Positions 1 to 11,500 of a DNA stretch of 64,000 nt are shown piece after piece. Position numbers and translations under genes: made by a program. How positions within the stretch are numbered: position 1 is the first letter of the stretch; each line of letters opens with the position of its first letter. Under the pieces are notes generated by a model. That model searched no databases. It had not been told where the DNA came from and worked only from the letters and a program-made list of their open reading frames with translations. Source of the DNA: Hyaloperonospora brassicae (lineage: Eukaryota > Oomycota > Peronosporomycetes > Peronosporales > Peronosporaceae). The stretch is from contig CANTFL010000173.1 in assembly GCA_947650285.1 (NCBI GenBank), positions 124,001-188,000 on the forward strand. The letters are read 5' to 3'.

Positions 1-572
1 AAGTTACTCGCGCTGGGTCCTAAGCCATGAAGCTCAGTTGCATCGAATAATGGAATTCTATGGTGCTGGATTGTCTCGTAAGACAAGCTATTGATGAGCC
101 GTTCGGACAAATGCCACTGCTTCAGCTCATCACGCTTCACAGTGGTACCTTTGTTGGTATCACGGCTCCCAGATTGACGACGGCTCACGCCATCGTCATC
201 ACGCTCGTGCGAAGAGGCACGAAAAGGCGGTGGTAAGGAGTAATATTCCTCACCACCCTGATCATCGTCATCACAGACGAACAGACTGTGATGCAATTCA
301 AGAGTCCATTCGTTCGGCAGTAGCCTTGGAGAATACTGAGGCGTCGCCGGTGAGCGAGACGCCTCTGGAGCATTGCCCGAGCCAGACACATCTGACTCGT
401 CAGAGTAGATGACCTCAATGTCGGGGTCATCATGCGCACGCGGTGTTGTACCGTGTGCACCTGCAGCACCTGTTGCTGCAGGCGGAGAAGGAGCAGCAGA
501 CGACGAATCGTATGCCGCAGAGGCTGGCACAGCAGCGGGCTGTGCGTGTCTTGAGTCACCCCGCATAGACAT
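1..572 (-). CDS. Antisense ORF of a Ty3/gypsy element (5' part; runs off the left edge)
   Basis: Minus-strand frame opening with ATG at 572 (starts MSMRGDSRHAQPAAVP) and open without a stop to base 1, about 190 codons. It lies immediately upstream of a polypurine tract and a plus-strand 3' LTR, so it is antisense to the retroelement whose pol would lie left of the window. The same frame is open in the second chromovirus at 45473-46057 (plus strand there), with many amino-acid substitutions and no frame break. Shared blocks include SRHAQPAAVPASAA, PRAHDD, EVIYS.ESDV, LINSLSYET and HHRIPLFDATELH. The N-terminal half is rich in Ala, Ser and Pro, then acidic. No known domain is recognised. Persistence of the frame in diverged copies argues that it is coding; function unknown. 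Confidence 0.6.
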   Translation of the reverse strand, partial: MSMRGDSRHAQPAAVPASAAYDSSSAAPSPPAATGAAGAHGTTPRAHDDPDIEVIYSDESDVSGSGNAPEASRSPATPQYSPRLLPNEWTLELHHSLFVCDDDDQGGEEYYSLPPPFRASSHERDDDGVSRRQSGSRDTNKGTTVKRDELKQWHLSERLINSLSYETIQHHRIPLFDATELHGLGPSASN

Positions 573-689
573 GTTAACTATGCGATGTCAAGCGGAAAGT
601 GAATGGAACGGACCCAACAAGTGCCCCCTGTCCCAATGGTGGCCAACGGAAGGCCGCCTTATTTTCGATAGTCACACGGTAACTATCAG

Positions 690-704
690 TTAAGGGGGGG
701 GTGA
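690..704 (+). other. Polypurine tract of the left retroelement
   Basis: Run TAAGGGGGGGGTGA directly before the TGTAAC start of the LTR. The equivalent purine run, on the minus strand, sits beside the LTR at 45341-45355. In LTR elements this is where plus-strand DNA synthesis is primed, so its position marks the following LTR as the 3' LTR of an element lying to the left. Confidence 0.7.
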
Positions 705-1096
705 TGTAACGGGGCAGCCCGTTACATGGAATTGTCACTTTGAAGAAACAATTCCAATAAAGAATATTAATTTGAATATTCTTTGAACAATATCACCAAA
801 GTGTTGATAGTGAAGGGTCGACCAAAGAGTCTGTTCATTGGTTGATATCTTGATGATATCAATTCACCAATCGCCGTAAGACGCGCGCAATGAGTGGTGA
901 CGAGACGTCACCATACACTCAGTTAGATTATTATAATTAAGTTAAGTCAAACAGAGAGACAGTGGATAAAGACTTAATTATATTAATATAACAGTTATGC
1001 TTTTACCTTATCTACGCTTCCTCGTTTGCCTCGTGTACGTCTGTCGGGGCACCGAAATCCTTGCGTTAAGTTCACGCAAGGGTGTGCCCCGTTACA
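705..1096 (+). repeat. 3' LTR of a Ty3/gypsy element (392 bp, type with long U5 hairpin)
   Basis: Begins TGTAACGGGGCA and ends TGCCCCGTTACA, 12-bp inverted termini. It is closely similar along its whole length to the LTR at 59780-60172. The first 22 bases form a perfect hairpin: arms TGTAACGGG and CCCGTTACA, loop GCAG. The last about 50 bases fold into a second hairpin, with GGGGCAC pairing GTGCCCC and a TTGCGT/ACGCAA core. No TGG primer-binding site follows, consistent with a 3' LTR. The flanking target duplication cannot be tested because the 5' end is outside the window. Confidence 0.85.
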
Positions 1097-1176
1097 CCCA
1101 GGGGGAGATAGCGCAGAGAGGGGAGACAAGCCTGTCCTAGAAGTGCAGGCCGCCTAGACGTCCCCAGACCGATCAT

Positions 1177-4110
1177 TTGAAACGAATGAGCAAGAGAGAC
1201 CTACTAGCACGGCGAAGGAGCAGCCAGCATTCGGGTCGGGACCGATATCGACAGACGAATCGACATCGGGTAGGACGGGCAACAAAAGAGACGGGAAAGG
1301 GGTACCTCGAGAACCTACTATTGACGAGAATATTGGCGAGACTATTGACGAGGTTCAGACGGAGGAGATGTGCGACGCCGTGGTAGCGGCTAGAATGGTG
1401 GCATCACATGAAACTCCACGGTAGGCGAAGACTTAATCGAAATCACATCTGTTTGCAATTGCCCGAATTCTGCGGCCATAGATGCCGAACTTGTCCCGTC
1501 CGAATAGAGACGATGTCCGAAACTTCGCAGTGATAAGAAATAGCTGCTATACAAGTTTTTCGAAGAAGCATGTATTGAGAGCGTGGTCTCCTAAGTGGAA
1601 TGGGAGCGGCACGCGCAGATAGCGACCCAGGCTCTTTACAAAACGAGCTGGTCTTTTACACATCATGCAAAACATAATTAGCAAGGTTAAATGGGCACAG
1701 CTAATACCTCTCAACCAATGGTTGGACACTCGCAGGATTTCTCTCAATGCTAGAGGAGAAGCTGGACCATCCCAGGCGTCAAGGGGTACTTACCTAGACT
1801 TTGTGTTTAATCCTACGGTATACAGTAACGTAGAGCTCGAGACATTGAGGGCAATCTGTCAGCAACCTGCGGCTGAACCCAGTGAGCGTCGGCTCCGCGC
1901 TAGCACCAACGATGAGTGGAAGATAATCAGTGGTTTAGCCGAGGGCAGCATCGTCAGCAGGCGCATGCCCGACTTCTTACGGAGTGTCTTTACCTCAAAG
2001 GACAGACTAAGACTGTATAGGACTATCCAAGCCCAAGCTGAAGGGGAGTTAGTGCTGCAGCTGCGGAGTGGTACAAGGAATCGGGTGTGCAGACAAAGTA
2101 CAAGTGCGATAAAGGAAGATATTCTTCTGGCCGCGGAAGTATGACGGGTCAACCAAGAGGAGCTTCGAAGCCTACTTAACGTAGCCAAGACCATCAGTTC
2201 TGATCCCGTTCACCGCTGAATTCATTGTTTTTTCTTTTTTGATCGAGAAATGTCGCGAAAGTACTCTCTATTGACAGTACCGTTCAATGGAATGGTATAT
2301 CGGATTAGAAACGTGCACCACCTGCAAATGGGATCTGTATGGGCTCGCCATCTGGGCAATGATGGAACACAACGGACAATTTAACGTGAGTATGACGTGG
2401 ATATCCACAACATAAACCGCTTTATGGATATTGGACGCCTTACGGTGTACTTGCAGGATAACATTGCTGCGGAGTTTGAGTTGGATATTATGGACATTTG
2501 CACGCCCAACTCTAGGCCATCTACCGTCTGGAAATCACAGTGAAAATGGCTGGGTGTGCGGAATACTTACGTGGCATCGTCAGACACATACGGTATGGAC
2601 GAACGATTATTGTAAAACATGCAGGAGTGGGGCGCCGTCTCCAATTTTTTCATTGTGGGAATTTAGGGCACACTTTGGCGAGGTGTCAATACACTAATGC
2701 ACATTTTCTTAGCTAGGGAAGCAGGGTAGCTACGGAGCAGGAATTTGCTGGCCTCGACGACTTAGCTACACCGTTTGTCAGCCTCGAAGAAGTTAAACAA
2801 TGGCGGCTTTACGGCCCCAGTTACAGGAGGAACAAGAAAAGAAGGCGCGCAATGCTGTACCACCATTGCAGATAGTCACTGAACCTATGGTCATGTCCCA
2901 GTCTAAGCGTGCAGCGACTATCGGCGGCCAGCAACCATCCACTGATATACCGATTGAGCCAAAACCGAAAAAGAAATGGGTTATCGTCCCCATCCGTCGG
3001 TCTAAACGGCTTCACTCACGACCCTTGACATCAGCACAACGTGTAACGGTCACGTCCTCACGCTTTGCGGATCTTGCCGAATAGTCCGACGATGAAGACG
3101 GTGCAGAGGACGAATCTCCGACAAAATCACGTCCCATCTCGCCAGTATCGAAGTTTTGTTCGGGGCGGAAACAAGACGTAAACGATTCGCCAACGATCAC
3201 GGCAGCAGACAAGGCGCAATTACATCTTGTTATGGCGAATCCACCCAAACCCCCAGCAACACCACATTTATTAACGCTGAGGCAAAGGGAACGTGTATCT
3301 TTGAATGCAGCGTTGGATAGTGTTAGTGTTTTCCGTGGCTCGCCAATAAGCATGGGTAGCAAGGTATTGACGAGCGGCACGCATTTACCTACCCTTGAAG
3401 CTGCATTGGGCGTTCGACCGGTCACCACACCATCTTCTGGTAATTGTATGGCCATGGATTTAGCACAAGCTATCACAATCCACGACTTGGCGGCCATGGA
3501 CGCGAGCCTTGAAATTATAACTGCATGCATCAAGCGGGGTATAAGGCGATCAGGTCAGATGAACTCTACAGAACAATTCAATCACTACGTCCGAACCTCT
3601 ACGTTAATAAAGTGCAACGCGTGTGGGACGGTATGAGCTCAAAAAATCCAACGAGCAGTTTCAGTGGTACTGAAACGAATACGCCGCCAATCCGTCCACC
3701 AGACAGGCCACAGTCGAACGCTACGATTGAGGATGCTGCGAAATTCTATCGATGGCGTCAAATTTACTCCAGCGGAATTTATTCGTGCTGGCGGGTGATA
3801 AGGACAGCCAGCAGAAATGGAGCTGTTCTCTGCATTGGCCGAGCACCATCACGAGAAGAAAACAGACCTACGAGACTCGACAACAAGTTCTGATGGCAGT
3901 TGACGAATGAGTTAAAGCAATTCTCCTGGCTAAAGAGCAAGATAAGCAGATGCCATCAATTCTCAGATACTGGCGTGAGCACTATTCTGCCTACGTGCAC
4001 ACCTTACTGCCAGTTAGACGTGAAGAAGCTAGGCCCGATACCGAGACCAAATAACCCGTTACAGGAATACCCATCGAGACTATTAGGCTCTACGGTGACG
4101 TGCAGCTAAA
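1177..4110 (+). pseudogene. Decayed retroelement ORF with gag-like part, zinc-knuckle relic and OTU-like protease relic
   Basis: Coding traces in one strand but shifting frames. Around 1310-1425 is an acidic stretch (TIDENIGETIDEVQ, then AVVAARMVASHE). 1665-2144 is a 159-codon open stretch. About 2640-2690 is a CCHC zinc-knuckle relic (HCGNLGHTLARC) whose first Cys is Phe. From 3232 on it resembles an OTU-type cysteine protease: the GNC motif has its Cys codon at 3445, followed by MAMDLAQA and ITACIKRGI, and an EHYSAYVHT stretch carries the probable catalytic His at 3980. I recall OTU-like domains from predicted oomycete retroelement proteins; assignment to a LINE-like or other gag is inference. 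Several frameshifts and stops make it non-functional. Confidence 0.55.
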
Positions 4111-4327
4111 ACTGGCGGTGCAGGGGAGGCCTGCAAAATGTGGCGCGCAGGAAGAGGTTCAACTGTCTAATACAGATCACGTTTTCAGATCACCGCTTGA
4201 CGATGGTGTCAAAAGCGACCAAACACTCAGCTCGCACTTGTTTATATCCAACTGGCCAGAACACGAGCATTCGTTAGCTAAAAAAATAGCGCACTCAACG
4301 ACTCCAGCGGAAGGAGAACAAATTCGT

Positions 4328-4407
4328 GGGCACTGTCGACCACTGTCGTCAGTGGAAGTATACTCCGTACTGGTCAACCAGAACGTAGTCAACAGTGCCC
4401 CGTTACA
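4328..4407 (+). repeat. Orphan 80-bp LTR-end module
   Basis: Starts GGGCACTGTCGACC and ends GTGCCCCGTTACA. It is almost identical to the reverse complement of 43658-43737, the last 80 bases of the 439-bp LTR, but the rest of that LTR is absent upstream. The module folds on itself: outer arms GGCACTGTYGA/TCRACAGTGCC, an inner 8-bp hairpin GTACTGGT/ACCAGTAC in the intact copies, and a 6-bp hairpin CCACTG/CAGTGG. No target duplication is visible. Confidence 0.65.
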
Positions 4408-7400
4408 AGTAGAAATTTAATGTTTATGTTGTCTTGATCCTCGAGGGGCAACAGAAGCCTTGCTTTCCTGCGTACAAGCGATTTAAAAAGTGTAATTGTG
4501 GATACCATTGTATAAAACACTGCGCCTGCGACTATTGTGCATTACTCTCATTCTTCCATAAATACTGTTCCCAAAAACGTATGTATACCCTTTAAAGACT
4601 TCATTACGCACAATGAACAAGTCTAAAAGGAAAAGGTATATTATTTAAATATGAAAAAGTTTTACAAAAAGAAGGTAAAAAAGTAAAAAATGATGCAATA
4701 TGATTCAGAAATTTTTTTACAAAATATAATAAAATTGATTTAAGTTTTTTATTTAATTCAAAAAATATGAATGGTTAATCTTTAATTTCTACAAATAAAG
4801 AAAATTTATTGGTTATATATGAGCGTAGATATGAATATAATATGATAAATTTAAAAATGTTCTATTTTTTATAACGTGACGTCAAGAAGTCACAGAGAAC
4901 ATGGATACTGTTTGTATCACTACCAGCGAGCACTCTACTATTTCATCAAAATCAAGCGAAGTTGCAGGCATCTTGGTGATTTGAACTTATGACACACATT
5001 CTCTAATTATTGATGTCCCTGTGGCTCAGGATCTTCTCATCACATATACGTTGACGTATCATAAACTTGATAATATGCTCCCTAGACGGCGAATTTGGCG
5101 AGAAGAACAGCTTTTATGCCTAAATTAGTTACGTGGTAAAATGAATAGACCTTTTTTATGAAGGTGACTGCAATGTATAGATGTAGGCACAGTATCGATT
5201 TCCTCTGCTATATTATTAGGAGATTCTTGATTTCACTCAATAAGTATTGTGCGTCATCATTTGTAATTCTGTTTTTATTTGGAAGCAATATCCATCTTTT
5301 TTTCGATGTCTTTTCATCGTAAGTTCATATAAAGAAGTAAATTAGCGATCGAAAGCAACTAAGACAAGAACAAATGACTGTGTCAGTTTGTCTTTTGAGT
5401 CGCTTTATGTACCAAACTTGCAAAAAAAATCTTGTAAGTAATTTTACACGTTGACCTATTCCGCCTAATAGGCCGAAATTGTCCAAATTTAGTCTGAAAG
5501 TTTCACACATCGAATGATTGTCAGCCGACCCCGTCTCTGCCTATCCGTCGTCTTCGAGATTATGAGTGGCATGTTTGTGGCATGCCGATCCATTGATCAT
5601 GAAGGTTTTGCAGTGTGCGGGTGAATTCATGCCCCTACTTTGAGCTTGTGATGGAAAGGGTATCTAGTGTCGGGTTTAGCGGGTATTCACCATGTTTGGC
5701 GGTGTTAAGATCGTCTCGCCTTGCTGATAGACTCCCGAGAATTATGCTATCTCCGGGCCGCATCGTTCAGGTTTGATTGTTTGTTCATCAAAATTATACG
5801 TTTTTGACGCATTGAGCTTTCGTCGCATATGTAATGAAGGCAAATTTGATGCTTCGGTAACTTTTGGCGTTAAAGAATGCCAGGATATAATCCGCGCCGG
5901 ATCTTCGTCATCGATAACGAGTTTCGTCACAGTAAAGATTTTTAATCAATAATTATCAAAATCTATATATAAGCAATAAGGTATGTCAACACTGCATCTG
6001 TAAAGAGTATTTAGGCAATATAATTACTTTTGAAATCTGAGCCTATAGCGCAACGTAGTCGCCATACGGTTCGATAATGTAATTGCTATCGCGCCGTGCA
6101 TATCAATATGGCAGAATTGGCGTATGTCAGATCTGTAGTTCCACCATGGTGACCGAGGTACTGAGTAATGACTCCCGTTTATATAACCTTTATCCGTTCA
6201 TTTCTGGCCTCCGATGACGCCATGATCGGATCATGACTTGAATCTTCAATAGAGGTGATGTTATCCGATATATTTCAAGAAGTGGTTGCACTATGTTATG
6301 AAAAATATATCGGTCGGGTTCAATGCAGTGAGAATCAACCAATTATCCATAAAGCTAATTCTATGATGATATGCACTTGTCTATGCACTGTCACACCCTA
6401 CAGAGGGGGACTATAGGGTATCGATAGCGCCAAGACCTCCTCTACCAACATATACAATGAGGGCGCCAGAGGGAAGCCCTAGATAATACTCGTGTTAAAA
6501 ATCATCAGCCCGGACGATCAATCGTTGACGAGAAAAATTTGCAGTCGCTTTATCGTGAAGTTAGGGCACTATCGAATGAAAGCCAAACAAATTATAGCGG
6601 CCCAGGACGATAGTTACAAACCTTTTTAAGCAACCGTGTTAAAATACTTCTGATTAAATGATCGCAAATTCACTCGTTTATTTTCCGCAGCGACGTCGGT
6701 TTTATGACTGGCAGTTTGTAAGACTGCCCACATCATCATAATCTTTTTCATCATTTGGTGTCCGGATGAAATACCTCGCTATGTATCGCCTCTCGGCTTC
6801 TTCATCGTTCTTTATAGTTATGTCGCTGAGACTTTTGCAAAACGTATGTACCCGGTTTGTAATGATATCGGACGATAGTCCATTGCATCTTTGCCATGAC
6901 TAGTGCCTGTATGGCTAGTATGCCAATGTAAAGACCATAGTTAAGCCCATCCGGCCCCGCAATATTGTGCTAGGTAAGTTCTTAATAGCGGCAATAAATT
7001 TGAATAAGTAGATTGCTCTTACTAAGATATAATTGCCCATCTAAGGCGTGTATTGGTCCACCGGTATTGTATTAAACGCCTCCAGTTCTTCGTTAAGCTT
7101 GTTTGAAGTAATCGTAGTATGACTCCACCCAATCATTTGCTACCACTCCTTCGCGAAGCGATTAGCAGCATTAGCGTTTCGGGCAAGATATCACACATGT
7201 ATAATTTGTATGTAAACAATTGCTTGTTTCGCTAAGGTGGATATCTGATTACAGTCTATTCGCAGTCCATCCGTCGTTCACTCCAGTTTATTCTCAGACC
7301 GAAAACAAGTTTTTTGCCTGAAGTTTATCCTGATTGGCTTTTTAAGCTGCTTTCTGGTGTAGACCCTCGCGCGAGCTTTAACCTATAATATATTAGTCTA

Positions 7401-7786
7401 CATTAAAGTAAGCTGTTTAACCCTCTTTCGTATGAATGCCATCGCCACAACGAATCTAGGGGTCATTATATTTCATGTCAAAGTCGTATTCGCACGCCAC
7501 ACTGTCTGAATAATCAAACTCTCCATAAACGCTACATTGACCAGTGTCAATCGTAAAGATCTGATAAGGAAATTACATTGACCGATTTTTGCAAATGACC
7601 AAAGTATTTAACAGACCTATTGTTGGTAGTATGGACACCTAATGATGACTAAAACTGACTTGTGGGGAAGTAACGGCCGCCTACTTGAACCATGATGTCC
7701 ACTTTTTTGGTATATAAGAACGAGTTTTTCGTGCGTGATGTGTACAGTGTGCAATAATTATATTTATGTCAAATCAATACATTTAA
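4408..7786. other. AT-rich non-coding stretch
   Basis: No credible gene. 4620-4880 is extremely AT-rich with poly-A and poly-T runs and differs from its flanks; it might be organellar in origin, but this is unproven. The rest is moderately AT-rich unique-looking sequence with only short chance ORFs (for example about 60 codons at 5742-5930) and no repeat that I could match inside the window. Confidence 0.5.
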
Positions 7787-7859
7787 GGAATTGCTAAATT
7801 CACACCCCTTTTCCTTAGATTCGCACCCTTCCTTTAAAATCTTAAATATACAAGTTACG

Positions 7860-8086
7860 CAAAGACAAGTACTTTCTCTGCCACTTGGCTACGGGCGACA
7901 TCTTGCGCGCTGCTGTAGCTGCTGGCACCGACATAGGCAAAAAAGTCAAAGCCGCGATGGAGTCGGGCGCACTTGTGACCGACAAGATTGTCGTCGGTAT
8001 CATTAAGGACGCCATCAAGAGTTCGGAATGCCGTCGTGGCTTTATTCTTGACGACTTTCCACAAACGGTCGTGCAGGCCAATAAGG
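7860..8086 (+). pseudogene. Adenylate kinase exon fragment (captured)
   Basis: In-frame codons from 7860 read KDKYFLCHLATGDILRAAV and then continue through GKKVKAAMESGALVTD, VVGIIKDAIK and GFILDDFPQTVVQANK. These are the NMP-binding and core segments of adenylate kinase (ATP + AMP interconversion with 2 ADP). At 8087 the homology stops at GTGAGA, a good splice donor, so the copy derives from genomic DNA rather than mRNA. The P-loop exon and the LID/C-terminal part are missing. DGFPRT of active enzymes reads DDFPQT here, losing the conserved Arg. Not a functional gene; it lies inside a TIR element. Confidence 0.85.
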
Positions 8087-8159
8087 TGAGAAGAAGAGGA
8101 GATACGGACGAGTGTCCAGGTTGCAACGCAGAGGCTGACCATAATTCCATCTTTTTGGA

Positions 8160-8350
8160 TGCGTAGTCCTAGCAGCCAAATTTGTACCTGCTGGCCTTCA
8201 ATGACGTCTCTTGCACTGGCTGGGCGTACGTTCCTAGCCTTGGCCACGTGCAAACGTCTGCACGGTATCCACAAGTTGCTCCCGACTGGCACACTCAACC
8301 TCGGGAGGAGGAAGCATGTTATTGCGTGGTGCCCTATCAGTAAACTCGGG
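8160..8350 (-). pseudogene. Possible MULE/FAR1-type transposase N-terminal fragment
   Basis: Minus-strand reading PPPEVECASREQLVDTVQTFARGQG resembles the leading helix of FAR1-like DNA-binding regions in oomycete Mutator transposases (acidic entry, then an alternating A/V.TFA..QG pattern). It is interrupted directly afterwards by a stop and does not continue into a recognisable zinc-chelating region. Its place between two inverted repeats fits a deleted MULE. Weak evidence; chance similarity is possible. Confidence 0.3.
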
Positions 8351-8539
8351 AGGAGCAAGAACACAGGCTTGAGTAGTATCTTATGTATTTCTTACGTATT
8401 ACTTGCCGATTGATGGTCTAGGTTATTGACTAATACCTTTGCCAGAAATCAAATCTTAAAATGAATAGGGATATTATGTATAATATTTTGAAGGAAGGGT
8501 GTGAATATAAAAAAAACGGGGTGTGAATTTAGCAATTCC

Positions 8540-11500
8540 CTATTTTTAATATCGCCCATCAGTGGAGCAAGAGCTCGCGCATTCAAAAGTCCCAACCTCG
8601 TAAGGATTTTAGTCCGATCCACGATTTTATGGCGTCCCGCCCATCCACCGCCGAAACTGCCCAAAAAGGACTTTGAACAGAGTTGTATTCACCCGCCATG
8701 ACGACGTCACATGACGGACAGAACTGGTGCATCAGCTGGGGAAATATCCACACGCTTATGTTTGTCTTTAAAAAAATGAAATGTAAACGAATTGGACCCC
8801 GGCTACAATCAATTGACCGACGGGTATAGCCCAGAGTTCAGGATAGCAAGGTGCCGCACCAGCAGCGCGACTGCAATTATGTAAGAAATGTATACCATAT
8901 ATTTTGCCTATTTCGGCGATCCGTTACGAGATAATTATACTGTCAGAATGAATGGTTTAACCCCAACCCCGCCTATAATTTTGTTACAGCTTCGTTGCTA
9001 GGGCATCGCTTTTAGATGAATTTCTTGTAAACAGCGAACTATGAATCCTTTGGTCCCCGATTTCCCCCGTGATTCCTTCACCCACTGTCCACGAGAGTGT
9101 TTTCAAATCCTCAACTTTGTACGGTCGACACTAATAACACGCTAAATTCGTCGTAAAACGTTATATTTGACGTTTAAGCCAAAAGTTTTAATACATCCGG
9201 TAGAGTGACCCATGCTATTCCACCGTGTTGCAGGATGTAAGCAGATATCTACGACCCTGGTGTTGATGTGGATGACTACCCTTATAAACGAAGAGTCCTC
9301 TAGGAAAATAAATGGGCAAACGCTTGCTTAGTCTATGCACCTAATGGTTTTTAGTGTACTAAAGCAACCATGTTTGTAAATGCCTTCCATTATTGCGTGA
9401 TATACTTTAGCCTGACACAATGCTGGCACATCCGCGCAGTGACGTCGCATCGGGCTCCTCCTCCATGACTGTTAGTACTTATACATCGTCGTCGTAGATC
9501 ACTATACGTATAATGCGACGCGCTAGTTGATACTTGTGCTAAACACCACTTCTTCGTATTAGATTATAGCCGTCGTAGCTCACTATAATATACGGTTTCA
9601 GTAATCGCTGCTATTAATGTAAGGATATCACAAAAATTTCTGCCAAGTTTTGTGACTATCTCCCCTTCCAGCAGGTAATCCAAATTTAGCTATACCCATC
9701 TTTTGTCTAATGCTATAAACCATTGAACAAGAGTACATACAATTATGCCTCCAGCCCGCTGTACATTTCTGCAAGGTTCTCCTTCAACTAGAATAGTAAA
9801 AAACAGTTTATGCGTAAACTACTATACAAGCGAAGAAGGGTGTTTATTTTTACTTATATCGCTTTTTTCCACTTTTTAAGAGGTCTATACGCTGTTGAAA
9901 ACCTCATTTTCGACCTTCGAGGCCATTCCGATTCTTTTTATCCACGTGTCCTGCCAACCATTCTTATAATCGAATGTCGTGTCCAGATCTGGACCGGCTT
10001 AAATTAGCAACCTAACATTATTAATTTTTCCTTTTCTTATTATCCTCCTAAGATTGATGGACTGGACAATAAATACTCGTTTTTTTATCCGGAATAATAA
10101 ATTGAGACCTGTTTGACAATTTAATCGGCCGAAATGCCCGTAAGGGCGTCCGCCGTGATTTGTCGTGGTTTCCGTGATTCAATACGACCAGTAGGTAGTT
10201 TATCGATGATTGTGGCGCTTTAAAAAGCGGTGTTTCGTGTAATGGTTGCATGTCGGTCATCGCGTCGGAAATTAACCCACCTCGCGGGTGATAGCCCCAC
10301 ATTGTTTGTAATCCTCGCACGGCGCCGCTGCGTCTTTATTCTCCCCATATTTTTGCTTTCACTCGCGCCCTCTATACGTTGACTATCGCTTCCGACGTGG
10401 AGCTTTTTCTCAGACAGCATTGGCCTCTGTTGTCAATTAAAAGGACAAAGGTGTAGTTGTAACAACTCTCATACATAAAACTTAACAGCAATGAGCCTGA
10501 ATTATTACACTTGGTGACTTGAAGCTTATCTATGCCTTTGTCGCTGTTAGTATTAATTTATTTCCCGTTTGAATCAAATAGCTTGCCTTCTCCACTAAAT
10601 TTGGAAGATGCAACCCACAGTAACATTTCTCTGATCCAGTTGTGCCATGCAAATGCACAGTAATTTTCAGATGAAGAAATTCAGCCGCAATTTCCAGCGA
10701 CTCACTGCCGCTCTGTTGCATCAATCCAGAATTTTAGTCAAGTCTGTAGAAGTGATCTCATGTGGTTCATATTGTCACAATAACGACAGTAGACGTTTCT
10801 GCTCGGCATCCACATTTGACTTCTCTTAATGTTTTTAAGTGATCATTAGGATCTTGTGGCTAAATGACCTATAATTCGCATCTCACCCGTGTTTTTATAT
10901 TTCTCTTTTACAGCTGAATATAGCCGACAGAAAAACATTGCACATGTGGCACCACTGTTGCTGAAGAGTGCTTGGCCCAAAATCCTTGACATTGAATTTC
11001 GTCTGCCAAATATTAGTAGCATGTTTAACTGATGTTGAGTCCCGTACTACCTCGGCTACGAATTATCTCCGGCTGGAGGCCCTGGTATAATACATGATAT
11101 ACATGTTATTACATTAGACTTGAGTGAAAAGTTTATAAGCTAGACCTTTCCTTTTATCCAGCTAAACCTTCTAGGATGTGAGTGGAGGCATTGGTAAGCT
11201 GATCTTGACGAGCCGGAGATTTACCTAAGATTGAGACACCTTGTCAAAGTGCGCAATTATCCTACTGGAATTGATACGCTTTCGGCCTCCCATTATGGAG
11301 CGGTCTAGGGGTGAGAGTCTGCGGCGAAAAGAAAGCGGCCTTGCAACCCATTTTGCCTTGAAGTAGTCTAAGGCCGAGCAAAAGGTGCTTTTTGAGTCTG
11401 CCTATACCAGGCGGTCTGTAATCCACTAATTCTATATGCGACATCGCTCGGAATCATTCCGAACGTTGTCATTGTTGCGATCTGCAACCATAAGGTGCTC

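Larger units (their letters stand above)
7787..8539. mobile_element. TIR element carrying an adenylate kinase exon (Pack-MULE-like)
   Basis: Inverted termini of about 60-65 bp: the left end 7787-7851 and the reverse complement of about 8476-8539 share GGAATTGCTAAATTCACACC exactly at the outside, then CACCCTTCCTT and AAAAT blocks. Flanks tacatttaa (7778-7786) and tatttttaa (8541-8549) match at 7 of 9 bases, a possible decayed 9-bp target duplication of the Mutator type. The interior has an adenylate kinase exon on the plus strand and, on the minus strand at about 8160-8350, a stretch (REQLVDTVQTFARGQG) like the N-terminal region of oomycete MULE/FAR1-type transposases. The superfamily call is inference. 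Confidence 0.6.

Noticed and set aside
1665..2144. RRLR motif as an RXLR effector sign
   Set aside because: The motif sits inside a retroelement gag-like stretch with no signal peptide and no nearby EER; not an effector.
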